In this document: piece after piece, positions 17,563 to 26,176 of the stretch
Layout: every line of letters starts with the position of its first letter
Numbering within the stretch: the first letter of the stretch is position 1
NCBI RefSeq assembly: GCF_050306235.1
Contig: NZ_JBLWFH010000008.1
Location: 165,607-229,606, forward strand
From: Glaciecola sp947496235
GTDB lineage: Bacteria > Pseudomonadota > Gammaproteobacteria > Enterobacterales > Alteromonadaceae
DNA: 64,000 bases
Direction: 5' to 3'
Translations under genes and position numbers: made by a program
The notes under the pieces: generated by a model
The model's database searches: none
Seen by the model: the letters and a program-made list of their open reading frames with translations, nothing else
Told to the model about the DNA's origin: nothing

Positions 17563-18640
17563 CTGCTAAATCCTGTTTTATAATTGGTAAATAAAGCGTA
17601 AATTCGGTATATCCTGGAAAGCTATCAACATCTATTTTGCCAAAGTGATGATTTATTAGGGTTTGTGCAATCGATAACCCAAGTCCACTGCCATTGGCTT
17701 TACTTGATACCATTGGATAAAAAAGTGTGTCTCGGACTTCTTTGGGAATTCCTGGACCATTGTCAACAATGCTCACCAGTGCTGAAAGGCTGTGGGGCTT
17801 TCCATTAATCACACAGCGGCGCTCTATTCTGGTGCGTAACCCTATGATGGGTCTTTCAATTTTTGCTTCACTCAGTGCTTGGCAAGCATTACGTACGATG
17901 TTTAATATGGCTTGTTCAAGCATATCTGGATCGGCGTATACTTCTGGTATAGAGGGGTCATAGTCGCGCTCGATATCAATATCAATAGATTGATCAGCGG
18001 TAATGACGCGTTTTACTTTTTCTATTACCTCATGCAGATTACACAGGCGTTTATGCGGCAGTGTATTTGGCCCTAACAAACGATCTACCAAAGCCCTGAG
18101 CCTGTCAGCTTGGTCCATAATCATTTGGGTAAATTCTAACTGATCTTCATTTGGCAGTTGTCGGCTTAGCAGCTGTGCTGCACCTCGAATGCCTCCGAGA
18201 GGGTTTTTAATTTCATGGGCTAAACCACGAATTAAATCTCTAGCAGCCATTTGTTGGGCATACTGTTGGGTTTCTTGACTTATTTTTCGTTGTTTATCCA
18301 CGTGCATGATTTCAAACAGAATCATTTTTTCGCCGTCGATTAATGCCAAGTTAGCCTGCATATCTACCAGCAAGCATCTGCCATCTTTAAAACAGAGTTG
18401 TAATTCAGATTGAGAGAATTCTTCACCCGCTTCAAATACGTTTTCAAAACGGTCTTCGTCAAAACTATCAGGCGCAAAAAAGCTTAAGAAGGGCTTTTGG
18501 CAAATTTGCGATTTGCCAGTCTCAAAAATACTCAGCGCAGCGTCATTCACAAATACCACATGATATTCGCGGTTGACCATTACAAGTGCAGTTTTCATGC
18601 ACTGTAACATGCTATCAATCTGGTTAAGCTCTAAAATCAA
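17555..18640 (-). CDS. ntrB: Nitrogen regulation sensor kinase NtrB
   Basis: Cytoplasmic histidine kinase/phosphatase for NtrC, controlled by PII protein (also glnL). An N-terminal PAS domain is followed by the phospho-acceptor segment LAHEIKNPLGGIRGAAQ and an ATPase domain with NIVRNACQAL, DNGPGIP and GSGLGLSIAQ. TTG 18640 is chosen because CGAGG lies about seven bases upstream, giving 361 residues, near the usual 350; a longer in-frame start at 18685 adds an unconserved 15 residues. No promoter is evident before it. Confidence 0.93.
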   Translation of the reverse strand: MILELNQIDSMLQCMKTALVMVNREYHVVFVNDAALSIFETGKSQICQKPFLSFFAPDSFDEDRFENVFEAGEEFSQSELQLCFKDGRCLLVDMQANLALIDGEKMILFEIMHVDKQRKISQETQQYAQQMAARDLIRGLAHEIKNPLGGIRGAAQLLSRQLPNEDQLEFTQMIMDQADRLRALVDRLLGPNTLPHKRLCNLHEVIEKVKRVITADQSIDIDIERDYDPSIPEVYADPDMLEQAILNIVRNACQALSEAKIERPIIGLRTRIERRCVINGKPHSLSALVSIVDNGPGIPKEVRDTLFYPMVSSKANGSGLGLSIAQTLINHHFGKIDVDSFPGYTEFTLYLPIIKQDLADE

Positions 18641-18777
18641 TGTAAATCCTCGACTAAAGACTAAATATGCACAATATAAGTGCATTGCTTCATCTTAGTG
18701 AATGTACATAACCTTCACAAGGGATTAATTGAATAATGGAATCCCTGTATTCCCTTAGATATTAAGCTGTCCGCTAA

Positions 18778-19287
18778 TTAATTGCGCGGGATTAATACTG
18801 AGGCTCTATGTAAAAATAATGTTCGTTGCTCGGACGATGCAATTATCTTGCCTGAGTTGTCAGTGAAATCCACTTTATATGAGTATTCTCCTCGGTCCAT
18901 GTTTTCTAATTGAAAAACACCGCTTGGAGATTGGAAGGATTGGCCGTTTATAGTGAGGTTGTACATGCCTCCGATAGAAGGTTTTAGTTGAGCTTGAATG
19001 GAAAAATTGCCGGAATTATCACGCAATGTTGCTTCTTGTTTTGGAGACACGATGGTGAGGTTGAATTGTTTTTTCTTAACCGCTACATCTGGTTCGATTT
19101 TAGGTACCGGTGAAGAAGGTATTACAGTAGTGCTATCTCCTAGTATCACTTCAATTGCACCAGGGGAGGGCTTATCAGAAAAGGTAACAGTGCCATCTGC
19201 ATGAACAGTTTTATATACAATGGTTTGACCATTCACTATGAAAGGGCAAATGAAACAAAACAAACCGACTAAAAATAAAGACTTCAT
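18778..19287 (-). CDS. DUF4124-domain exported protein
   Basis: 169 residues with a signal peptide (about 1-20) and an N-terminal DUF4124 segment of the form TIVYKTVHADGTVTFSDKP. The C-terminal half looks like an Ig-type beta domain. Proteins of this type often sit between glnA and ntrB in Alteromonadales and relatives. Function is unknown; it may be transcribed with ntrBC. Confidence 0.75.
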   Translation of the reverse strand: MKSLFLVGLFCFICPFIVNGQTIVYKTVHADGTVTFSDKPSPGAIEVILGDSTTVIPSSPVPKIEPDVAVKKKQFNLTIVSPKQEATLRDNSGNFSIQAQLKPSIGGMYNLTINGQSFQSPSGVFQLENMDRGEYSYKVDFTDNSGKIIASSEQRTLFLHRASVLIPRN

Positions 19288-19332
19288 AACAGGTCCTTAA
19301 AAGCACTATTCTTCATATTCTATCATACGCAA

Positions 19333-19357
19333 TAAAAAAGCCTGCATAAAGCAGGCT
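19333..19357 (-). terminator. Intrinsic terminator of glnA
   Basis: On the minus strand AGCCTGC-TTTAT-GCAGGCT is followed by a run of T (19333-19338 on the plus strand as A). It lies about 30 bp after the glnA stop codon. Confidence 0.85.
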
Positions 19358-19387
19358 TTGGTATGGTTTAAGCGGTGTAGTTATGAT

Positions 19388-20797
19388 TTATACGCTGTAA
19401 TACATGTCAAACTCTACTGGATGAGTTGTCATGTTCACTTTTTCTACTTCTTCAGCTTTAAGTGCGATGTATGCATCAATCATGTCGTCAGACATTACAC
19501 CACCAGCAGTTAAGAATTCACGGTCTTCATCTAGTGCAGCAAGGGCCATTTCTAGCGAGCTAGCAACTGTTGGAATAGAGGCAGCTTCTTCAGCAGGTAG
19601 ATCATATAAATCTTTATCCATTGAATCGCCAGGGTGAATCTTGTTTTTGATTCCGTCGATACCAGCCATCAACATAGCAGTGAACGCTAAGTATGGGTTA
19701 GCCGTTGGATCAGGGAAACGAACTTCGATACGACGTGCTTTATCGCTTGTTACATATGGAATACGGATAGATGCACTACGGTTACGAGCAGAGTAAGCTA
19801 ACATAACTGGCGCTTCAAATCCTGGTACCAAACGCTTGTAAGAGTTAGTAGAAGCGTTAGCAAAAGCGTTGATAGCACGTGCGTGCTTGATGATACCGCC
19901 AATGTAATATAATGCTTCTTCAGAAAGACCTGCATATTTATCACCAGCAAAGATGTTTTTACCATCTTTAGAGATAGATTGGTGACAGTGCATACCAGAA
20001 CCGTTATCACCTACAAGTGGTTTAGGCATGAAAGTAGCGGTTTTTCCGTATGAATGGGCAACGTTATGAATAACGTACTTGTAGATTTGGATTTCGTCAG
20101 CTTTGCTTACTAATGTATTGAACTGACAAGCAATTTCGTTTTGACCAGCAGTTGCAACTTCGTGGTGGTGAGCTTCAACAACCAAGCCCATTTCTTCCAT
20201 AACTAAACACATGGCAGCACGAATGTCGTGAGCCGAATCTACAGGAGGAACTGGGAAGTAACCGCCTTTCACACCTGGACGGTGACCCGTGTTGCCACCT
20301 TCGTAGTCTGCACCAGAGTTCCATTTAGCTTCTTCAGCATCAATAGAATAGAAAGAACCTGCCATATCAGTGTGGAACTTAACGTCTTCGAACAAGAAGA
20401 ATTCTGGCTCTGGACCGAAGAAACAAGTGTCGCCGATACCAGTTGATTTAAGATACTCTTCAGCACGCTTAGCAACAGAACGTGGATCACGGTCATAACC
20501 AAGCATTGTTGTTGGTTCAACGACGTCGCAACGAATATTAATTTGTGTTTCTTCAGCAAAAGGGTCTAAAACAGCAGAGCTTGCGTCTGGCATTAGAATC
20601 ATGTCTGATTCGTTAATACCTTTCCAACCTGCAATTGAAGAACCATCGAACATTTTACCTTCTTCAAAAAACTCTTCATCGACAAGGCGAGCAGGAATTG
20701 AAACGTGTTGCTCTTTACCTTTAGTATCAGTGAAACGTAAATCTACAAACTTAGCTTCGCTTTCTGTTATAAGCGCTATAGCTGACTCAATTGACAT
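19388..20797 (-). CDS. glnA: Glutamine synthetase type I
   Basis: ATP-dependent glutamine synthesis from glutamate and ammonia; dodecameric GS-I. 469 residues as in E. coli. Motifs seen: DGSSIAGW, FGPEPEFFLF, GMHCHQS, the NRSASIR region and the adenylylation loop DLYDLPAEE with its Tyr. ATG 20797 is chosen because GGAGG lies five bases upstream; an in-frame GTG 12 bases earlier is part of that ribosome site. A sigma54 promoter with paired NtrC-like sites precedes it and a terminator follows. Confidence 0.98.
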   Translation of the reverse strand: MSIESAIALITESEAKFVDLRFTDTKGKEQHVSIPARLVDEEFFEEGKMFDGSSIAGWKGINESDMILMPDASSAVLDPFAEETQINIRCDVVEPTTMLGYDRDPRSVAKRAEEYLKSTGIGDTCFFGPEPEFFLFEDVKFHTDMAGSFYSIDAEEAKWNSGADYEGGNTGHRPGVKGGYFPVPPVDSAHDIRAAMCLVMEEMGLVVEAHHHEVATAGQNEIACQFNTLVSKADEIQIYKYVIHNVAHSYGKTATFMPKPLVGDNGSGMHCHQSISKDGKNIFAGDKYAGLSEEALYYIGGIIKHARAINAFANASTNSYKRLVPGFEAPVMLAYSARNRSASIRIPYVTSDKARRIEVRFPDPTANPYLAFTAMLMAGIDGIKNKIHPGDSMDKDLYDLPAEEAASIPTVASSLEMALAALDEDREFLTAGGVMSDDMIDAYIALKAEEVEKVNMTTHPVEFDMYYSV

Positions 20798-20996
20798 ATT
20801 GTCCTCCACTTATTTAAGTCCGTTGTGTGAGTAGTAAAAGCTTGTTCAAGCAAATTCGCATAAACAAAATCAAAAAAATAATGGATCTTTTATAAAATCA
20901 GCAAGCGATTCTGACACTCGATGATAGTCATCAAGATTAAAACCTAATGCAGATGAATAAAAGAAAAATCTAGTTATTTATTCTTGAGGTTTCATC

Positions 20997-21013
20997 AAGC
21001 GATAATCATGCCA
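20997..21013 (-). promoter_or_regulatory. Sigma54 promoter of glnA (-24/-12)
   Basis: On the minus strand the sequence reads TGGCATGATTATCGCTT, with GG and GC exactly ten bases apart as in the consensus TGGCAC-N5-TTGCW. The predicted transcription start is near 20987, giving a leader of about 190 nt. Confidence 0.75.
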
Positions 21014-21083
21014 TGAGATGTAAATATAAATTAGCAATAAAAACAGTGACATATAAACGATGCGAAATAATAATACTGAAAAT

Positions 21084-21100
21084 TGCACTGTTATGATGCA
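21084..21100 (-). promoter_or_regulatory. NtrC-like enhancer site, proximal
   Basis: TGCACTGTTATGATGCA is a near-palindromic 17-mer close to the NtrC site TGCAC-N7-GTGCA. Its centre lies about 105 bp upstream of the predicted glnA transcription start. Confidence 0.7.
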
Positions 21101-21116
21101 TTTATTTGTGAGGGTT

Positions 21117-21133
21117 TGCACTATATTGGTTTG
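21117..21133 (-). promoter_or_regulatory. NtrC-like enhancer site, distal
   Basis: TGCACTATATTGGTTTG matches the left half and centre of an NtrC site, with a weaker right half. It is centred 33 bp (three helical turns) from the proximal site and about 138 bp from the predicted start, like the enteric glnA enhancer. Confidence 0.65.
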
Positions 21134-21284
21134 AAGGTCATGTGCTAATACCCTCAAATTAAAATCCGTTAGTTACTATCTTGTGAATGACAAAGCCTTA
21201 GACTGTTAAATTAGTTAAAAAATCGACAATTCCAATAGCACAATGGCGAATAAATCTGTAGAATCCGCCGCCAGTTATTTGTTG

Positions 21285-21319
21285 CCCGCGAATCAACCGA
21301 TTGGCGGGTTTATTTTTTT
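21285..21319 (+). terminator. Terminator-like hairpin in the typA leader
   Basis: CCCGC-G-AATC (21285-21294), loop AACC, then GATT-G-GCGGG (21299-21308), followed by TTTATTTTTTT. It ends ten bases before the typA ATG. Either an attenuator of typA or the end of a short RNA from this gap. Confidence 0.6.
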
Positions 21320-21329
21320 GAGAGAATGT

Positions 21330-23162
21330 ATGTCTGTTAGTATCGATAAAATTCGCAATATTGCCATTATTGCGCACGTTGACCACGGGAAAACTACCTT
21401 GGTTGATAAACTCCTGCAACAATCAGGAACGTTAAAATCACGTGGTGAAAACCAAGAGCGTGTAATGGATTCTAACGATATCGAAAAAGAACGTGGAATT
21501 ACTATCCTAGCCAAGAACACGGCGATTAATTACGGTGACTACCGAATTAACATCGTAGACACTCCTGGGCACGCCGACTTTGGTGGAGAAGTTGAACGTG
21601 TAATGTCAATGGCTGACTCAGTACTACTATTAGTAGATGCTCAAGAAGGTCCAATGCCACAAACACGTTTTGTAACCCAAAAAGCATTTGCTCAAGGTTT
21701 AAAACCTATCGTAGTTGTGAATAAAATTGATAAGCCAGGTGCTCGCCCTGATTGGGTAATCGACCAAGTGTTTGACTTGTTTGATAACTTGGGTGCTACC
21801 GACGACCAATTGGATTTTCAAATCGTTTATGCTTCTGCACTCAATGGTTGGGCTGCACATGAATCTGATGAAACTGGTACGGATATGACACCATTGTTCG
21901 AAACTATCATCGAACAAGTAGCGGCACCGGACGCGGACGCTCAAGGCGCGTTCCAAATGCAAATTTCTCAACTTGATTACAACAGTTATGTTGGTGTTAT
22001 CGGTGTTGGTCGAATTAAGCGTGGTTCAGTGAAAGTAAACCAGCAAGTGACTGTAGTTAATGCTGCTGGTGAAAAGCGAAACGGTAAAATTGGTAAGGTA
22101 CTAGGTTATTTAGGTCTTGAAAGACATGATGTTGATCAAGCATCTGCAGGTGACATAGTCGCTATCACTGGATTGGGTGAACTGAAAATTTCTGACACTG
22201 TTTGTGATCCAAACAAGGTTGAAGCTCTTCCTGCATTAACTGTTGATGAGCCAACAGTAACAATGACTTTCCAGGTAAACACTTCGCCGTTTTCTGGTAA
22301 AGAAGGTAAATTTGTTACATCAAGAAATATCCTAGAAAGACTACAAAATGAACTAGTGCATAACGTAGCATTGCGTGTTGAAGAACTAGACGATCCAGAT
22401 AAGTTTAAAGTGTCAGGTCGTGGTGAATTACACCTAGGAATCTTAATTGAGAACATGCGTCGTGAAGGTTACGAATTAGCGGTATCACGTCCAGAAGTTA
22501 TCTTAAAACATGAAGATGGTCAGTTATTAGAACCTTACGAAACTCTTACCATTGACTGTGAAGATCAGCACCAAGGTTCTATCATGGAACAATTAGGTTA
22601 TAGAAAAGCTGAACTAACCAATATGACGCCGGATGGAAAAGGCCGAATTCGTATGGACTTCATCGTGCCTAGTCGTGGCTTAATTGGCTTCCAAACTGAA
22701 TTTATGACACTAACCTCAGGTTCAGGTTTGTTATATCATACATTCGATCATTATGGTCCGCATAAAGGTGGCAACATAGGTCAACGTAAGAATGGTGTTC
22801 TGATTGCCAATGCAGCAGGCAAAGCACTAACAAACGCTTTGTTTAACTTACAAGAGCGTGGTCGTTTATTTATCGGTCATGGTGTAGAAGTTTACGAAGG
22901 TATGGTTATTGGTATCCATAGCCGTGATAACGACCTAACAGTAAACGCCCTTAAAGGTAAGCAACTTACTAACGTTCGTGCATCTGGTACTGACGAAGCG
23001 CAAACTTTGGTTCCGCCAGTGAAAATGACGTTGGAACAAGCGTTAGAGTTTATTGATGACGACGAATTAGTAGAAGTAACACCAGAAAGCATTCGTATTC
23101 GTAAGAAATTGCTTACTGAGAACGAGCGTAAACGAGCATCTCGTCCTAAAAAAGAAGGTTAA
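21330..23162 (+). CDS. typA: Ribosome-associated GTPase TypA/BipA
   Basis: Translational GTPase needed for ribosome assembly and growth at low temperature and under stress. G-domain motifs: AHVDHGKTT, the switch region RGITILAK, DTPGHADFGGEVERV and NKIDKPGARPDW. EF-G-like domains and the TypA-specific C-terminal domain follow, in 610 residues (E. coli 607). ATG 21330 gives the standard N terminus MSVSIDKIRNIAIIAH; an in-frame ATG at 21243 would read through the leader hairpin. Divergent from glnA, as in E. coli. Confidence 0.96.
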   Translation: MSVSIDKIRNIAIIAHVDHGKTTLVDKLLQQSGTLKSRGENQERVMDSNDIEKERGITILAKNTAINYGDYRINIVDTPGHADFGGEVERVMSMADSVLLLVDAQEGPMPQTRFVTQKAFAQGLKPIVVVNKIDKPGARPDWVIDQVFDLFDNLGATDDQLDFQIVYASALNGWAAHESDETGTDMTPLFETIIEQVAAPDADAQGAFQMQISQLDYNSYVGVIGVGRIKRGSVKVNQQVTVVNAAGEKRNGKIGKVLGYLGLERHDVDQASAGDIVAITGLGELKISDTVCDPNKVEALPALTVDEPTVTMTFQVNTSPFSGKEGKFVTSRNILERLQNELVHNVALRVEELDDPDKFKVSGRGELHLGILIENMRREGYELAVSRPEVILKHEDGQLLEPYETLTIDCEDQHQGSIMEQLGYRKAELTNMTPDGKGRIRMDFIVPSRGLIGFQTEFMTLTSGSGLLYHTFDHYGPHKGGNIGQRKNGVLIANAAGKALTNALFNLQERGRLFIGHGVEVYEGMVIGIHSRDNDLTVNALKGKQLTNVRASGTDEAQTLVPPVKMTLEQALEFIDDDELVEVTPESIRIRKKLLTENERKRASRPKKEG

Positions 23163-23197
23163 GCTTAGTTAATAAGCAAGCATTTCAAAGTTTGAAA

Positions 23198-23235
23198 AAG
23201 CCCGAAGAAGTTAAGTCTGACTCGGGCTTTTTTTA
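23198..23235 (+). terminator. Intrinsic terminator of typA
   Basis: AAGCCCGA (23198-23205) pairs with TCGGGCTT (23222-23229), followed by a run of T to 23235. Confidence 0.85.
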
Positions 23236-23348
23236 TGGTATTTAATGCAGATCAATTCCATTCGAGTTTGCATCAAACTATAGCTATCCAGCATCAATGC
23301 GGTCTGTTAAAATTGTGCAAAATCTAGTTAACCAAAAGAGATGTAAAC

Positions 23349-24476
23349 TTGTACGACTTTGATAAGCTAACCGACCGTTCATCCACCTATTCTTTTAAAT
23401 GGAACCGCTATAAGGGACGGAACATTATTCCTGCTTGGGTTGCTGATACTGAGTTTAAGTGCGCGCCACCAATAGTGGACGCAATGGTAGAAAGAAGTCG
23501 TCATGGTCTTTTTGGTTACACGTTACCGAATGAATATTTACCTGCTAAACAAGCTATCCAGCGTTGGTGTAGAAAACAGTATGATTGGGATGTTGCTCTT
23601 GATTGGATCGTTTGGACACCTGGTGTGGTACCTGGGTTTAATATGGCCATTCAAGCGGTGTCAGAACTTGATGACGGGATCATAGTACAATCTCCAAATT
23701 ATCCGCCGCTTTTGGCGGCTCCTGGCATTAATAATCGTACTAGGTACGAAGTGGGTAATGTGCTTGAAAACGGTCGATGGACCTTAGACTTTGAACAGCT
23801 AGAAACTCATGCTAAACGCGCTGATACCAAATTGTTCATATTATGCAATCCAATGAATCCTATGGGCGGCGTTTTGACTCAGGAAGATTTGGATAGAGTG
23901 GCAAAAATTTGTAAAGATAACGATCTGGTGTTGTGTAGTGATGAGATTCACTGCGATCTTATTCTTGATGATTTACCCCATATTCCAGCAGGCAAATTGT
24001 CGCTAGTCGAAGATTCATCTATTACCCTTATGGCCGCAAGTAAAACCTTTAACGTTGCAGGGTTAGGGACATCCTTTGCAATAATTCCGGATGCCAAATT
24101 AAGAGCAAAATTCGCTAGCGCAGGTGCTGGACTCATTCCTTGGGTAAATGTCATGGGACTGGTAGCAACTGAAGTTGCTTTTACGCAATGTGATGATTGG
24201 CACCAAGCAGAATTGGCTTATCTTCGCTCAAATAGAGATTATTTGGTGAACGCCATAAATCAAATTCACGGTCTATCTTGTGTGTCACCGGAAGCAACTT
24301 ACCTCTTGTGGATTGATGCAAGTGAACTGGGTGTTGAAGACACTCAAAAGTGGTGTGAAGACAAAGGTGTTGGGCCATCTCCAGGTAGGGATTTTGGCAA
24401 TAAAAATTGTTTTAGAATTAATTATGGATGCCCTAAAAGCATGCTTGAAGAGATTGTAAAACGATTAGGCGGCTAA
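23349..24476 (+). CDS. PatB/MalY-type PLP C-S lyase
   Basis: Fold type I aminotransferase-like enzyme of the PatB/MalY group, typically a cystathionine beta-lyase making homocysteine, pyruvate and ammonia. Motifs: NPMNPMGG (the Asn/Pro segment), CSDEIHCDL with the cofactor Asp, AASKTFNVAGL with the Schiff-base Lys, and C-terminal FRINYGCPK with the carboxylate-binding Arg. The start is TTG with AAGAGA upstream. It is monocistronic. A MalY-like regulatory function is possible but no maltose genes are near. Confidence 0.87.
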   Translation: MYDFDKLTDRSSTYSFKWNRYKGRNIIPAWVADTEFKCAPPIVDAMVERSRHGLFGYTLPNEYLPAKQAIQRWCRKQYDWDVALDWIVWTPGVVPGFNMAIQAVSELDDGIIVQSPNYPPLLAAPGINNRTRYEVGNVLENGRWTLDFEQLETHAKRADTKLFILCNPMNPMGGVLTQEDLDRVAKICKDNDLVLCSDEIHCDLILDDLPHIPAGKLSLVEDSSITLMAASKTFNVAGLGTSFAIIPDAKLRAKFASAGAGLIPWVNVMGLVATEVAFTQCDDWHQAELAYLRSNRDYLVNAINQIHGLSCVSPEATYLLWIDASELGVEDTQKWCEDKGVGPSPGRDFGNKNCFRINYGCPKSMLEEIVKRLGG

Positions 24477-24504
24477 ATTTTGTAGTAGTAGTGGTTGGAG
24501 TTTT

Positions 24505-25245
24505 ATGCGGTATCGACAAACGCTTGAAAGCGCGCTTAAGTTGGCAAAATCTATAGTGCCATTTGAATTATGGATGATTACCAGAGTCAATGAAAATCAT
24601 TGGTTCGTACTTGCATGCAGTGAAAATCCTTTTGGCATTCATGACAACCAGCTTATGGAATGGACAGATTCAATTTGTTCAAAAATGGTTGAGGAAAAAC
24701 CACTAGTTTTTGTGCCAGATATTGAGTTAACGCCAGAGCATAAAACAGCACCTTCGGTCAGTCGACATAAGATTAAATCATATGCGAGTGTGCCGTTAAA
24801 AAATGCCCAAGGGGATATGATTGGCACCTTATGTGGGTTCGATCATCGAGCGTTAAGCGACGGTCAGTATAAAGATCATCAAGATCTGCCTTTAGTCGCG
24901 AAAATGATTGAGTACATACTTGAAGAGCATGCCTATATTCAACAATTAGAATCCAATACATTTACTGATATTTCAGATGAATTGGTTTTTGTAGAAAATT
25001 CGACACAATTTGATAATTTTGAAAGTATTGCTCGACAAAAACACGAAATTTACGCCAAGATTTCATGTCCACTGGGCATTCTTATTCTTGAAAATAGAAG
25101 CAAGGGATTAGCAGAAGAGTTGGTTTCTGATAGAGTTGAAAAAGTGCTCTATGAAACCTTAAGGGAATCTGACTCTGTTTATCGTTTATCAGAAGATCGA
25201 TTGGGCATTTTATTGATTAACGTTGATAATAAATTTATCACTTAA
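24505..25245 (+). CDS. GAF protein with degenerate GGDEF, cut by an in-frame stop
   Basis: Residues 1-150 resemble a GAF sensory domain (YASVPLKNAQGDMIGTLCGF). From about 165 the pattern follows a GGDEF fold, with VYRLSEDRLGILL where R-GGDEF-ILL is expected, so the cyclase signature is lost. Translation stops at TAA 25243-25245. The same frame then continues for 42 sense codons (LLLELRQKL... to NLWE) to a second TAA at 25372, which completes the domain. One nonsense change (CAA or GAA to TAA), sequence error or programmed readthrough would explain this. The start has a weak GGAG. Confidence 0.65.
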   Translation: MRYRQTLESALKLAKSIVPFELWMITRVNENHWFVLACSENPFGIHDNQLMEWTDSICSKMVEEKPLVFVPDIELTPEHKTAPSVSRHKIKSYASVPLKNAQGDMIGTLCGFDHRALSDGQYKDHQDLPLVAKMIEYILEEHAYIQQLESNTFTDISDELVFVENSTQFDNFESIARQKHEIYAKISCPLGILILENRSKGLAEELVSDRVEKVLYETLRESDSVYRLSEDRLGILLINVDNKFIT

Positions 25246-25374
25246 TTATTGCTTGAACTTCGTCAGAAATTAAATGATGGTCAATTAAAAGTGGTCATAG
25301 GCGCTCAAGTTTGTCGCCCGGATCAAAATATTTCTGATTCTATAAAAATGGCGCAAAAAAATCTTTGGGAGTAA
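25246..25374 (+). pseudogene. Detached C-terminal part of the GAF/GGDEF-like gene
   Basis: 42 in-frame sense codons following the TAA at 25243, encoding the last helices and strand of the GGDEF-like fold (VVIGAQVCRPDQNISDSIKMA), closed by TAA 25372-25374. It has no ribosome site or start of its own and touches the ribosome site of the next gene. Confidence 0.6.
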
Positions 25375-25377
25375 GTC

Positions 25378-26082
25378 ATGTGTGGGTTTATTGGTTATGA
25401 TGAGAGAACTATTACTGAAACCCCTGACTTATTTGATAAATTAAACTCATTGAGTGACTGTATCGCTCGTATCCCTTCTTATTCAGCCTATCCGGCTTTT
25501 GGTGGCGATCTTAGTAAACGTATTCCATTGATCATTGAAGACGATGGCATTAAGTTAGTGAATGCCATTTGGTGGTTTGATGCCTATCAAAATAATGATT
25601 TAGCGACAGCACTAGGTAATCGCACCAGTTTTAATGCTCGTAATTTACAAAGCCCATTTTGGCGAGCTGCGCTAAAACATCAAAGAGGAATAGTTTTAGC
25701 ATCTTCCATTGGTGAATCTAAATTAGTGGGTAAAACTAAACATCAATACTTAATGCAAAGTAAAAGTCCATTTTTGTTAGGTGCCTTATACAAAAAATTG
25801 CCGAACAATGATTATGCTTGTGCGGTCATAACGCGCGACGCACATCCTAAAATGGAAGCTTATCACGACAAAGCGTTTCCGTTGTTTTTACCAGTGCTAA
25901 GTCATTTTCTTGATAAATGGTTGTTAGCAAAAGGGGAAATTCCGTCTGAAGTTGAACAGTTGCTAGAATCTCCAAAGTTATTTCCAAATTTGCATGTGCA
26001 AAGGGTAAAAACCTATAAATCGGGTCAACCTATGGGCAAAATATCCGAAAATTTAATTTCAGATCATCCTGAATATTTGTAA
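25378..26082 (+). CDS. Divergent SRAP (SOS-response-associated peptidase) protein
   Basis: Related to YedK/HMCES, which crosslinks to abasic sites in single-stranded DNA through Cys2. The catalytic set appears present: Cys2 in MCGF, Asn86 in SFNARN, Glu113 in SIGES and His163 in AYHDKAFP. The surrounding motifs differ from the standard (NARAET becomes NARNLQ, GFYEW becomes SIGES, and HxRMP becomes HDKAFP). GGGAG lies just before the ATG. A role in abasic-site protection is inference; the divergence could mean another substrate. Confidence 0.7.
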   Translation: MCGFIGYDERTITETPDLFDKLNSLSDCIARIPSYSAYPAFGGDLSKRIPLIIEDDGIKLVNAIWWFDAYQNNDLATALGNRTSFNARNLQSPFWRAALKHQRGIVLASSIGESKLVGKTKHQYLMQSKSPFLLGALYKKLPNNDYACAVITRDAHPKMEAYHDKAFPLFLPVLSHFLDKWLLAKGEIPSEVEQLLESPKLFPNLHVQRVKTYKSGQPMGKISENLISDHPEYL

Positions 26083-26134
26083 ATCGTTAATTAACTAGAA
26101 AAATAAATGAATTTTAGGTGCAAATTTTGCTAAG

Positions 26135-26176
26135 CACTGTTATCTTGATCTCGACAGCGTCATAAAAATAACAGTG
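26135..26176 (+). promoter_or_regulatory. Inverted repeat reaching the yibQ start codon
   Basis: CACTGTTAT (26135-26143) and ATAACAG TG (26168-26176) are perfect 9-bp arms 24 bp apart; the last base is the first of the GTG start. In RNA it would hide the start region; as DNA it may be an operator. Confidence 0.35.

Noticed and set aside
19798..20559. Antisense and other-frame reading frames inside glnA, fadB, putA and similar long genes
   Set aside because: They lie wholly within well-supported genes, have no ribosome sites or recognisable domains, and follow from third-position composition.
21243..21329. Extended N terminus of TypA from an in-frame ATG at 21243
   Set aside because: It would encode 29 residues absent from TypA proteins and runs through a terminator-like hairpin; ATG 21330 gives the standard N terminus and length.
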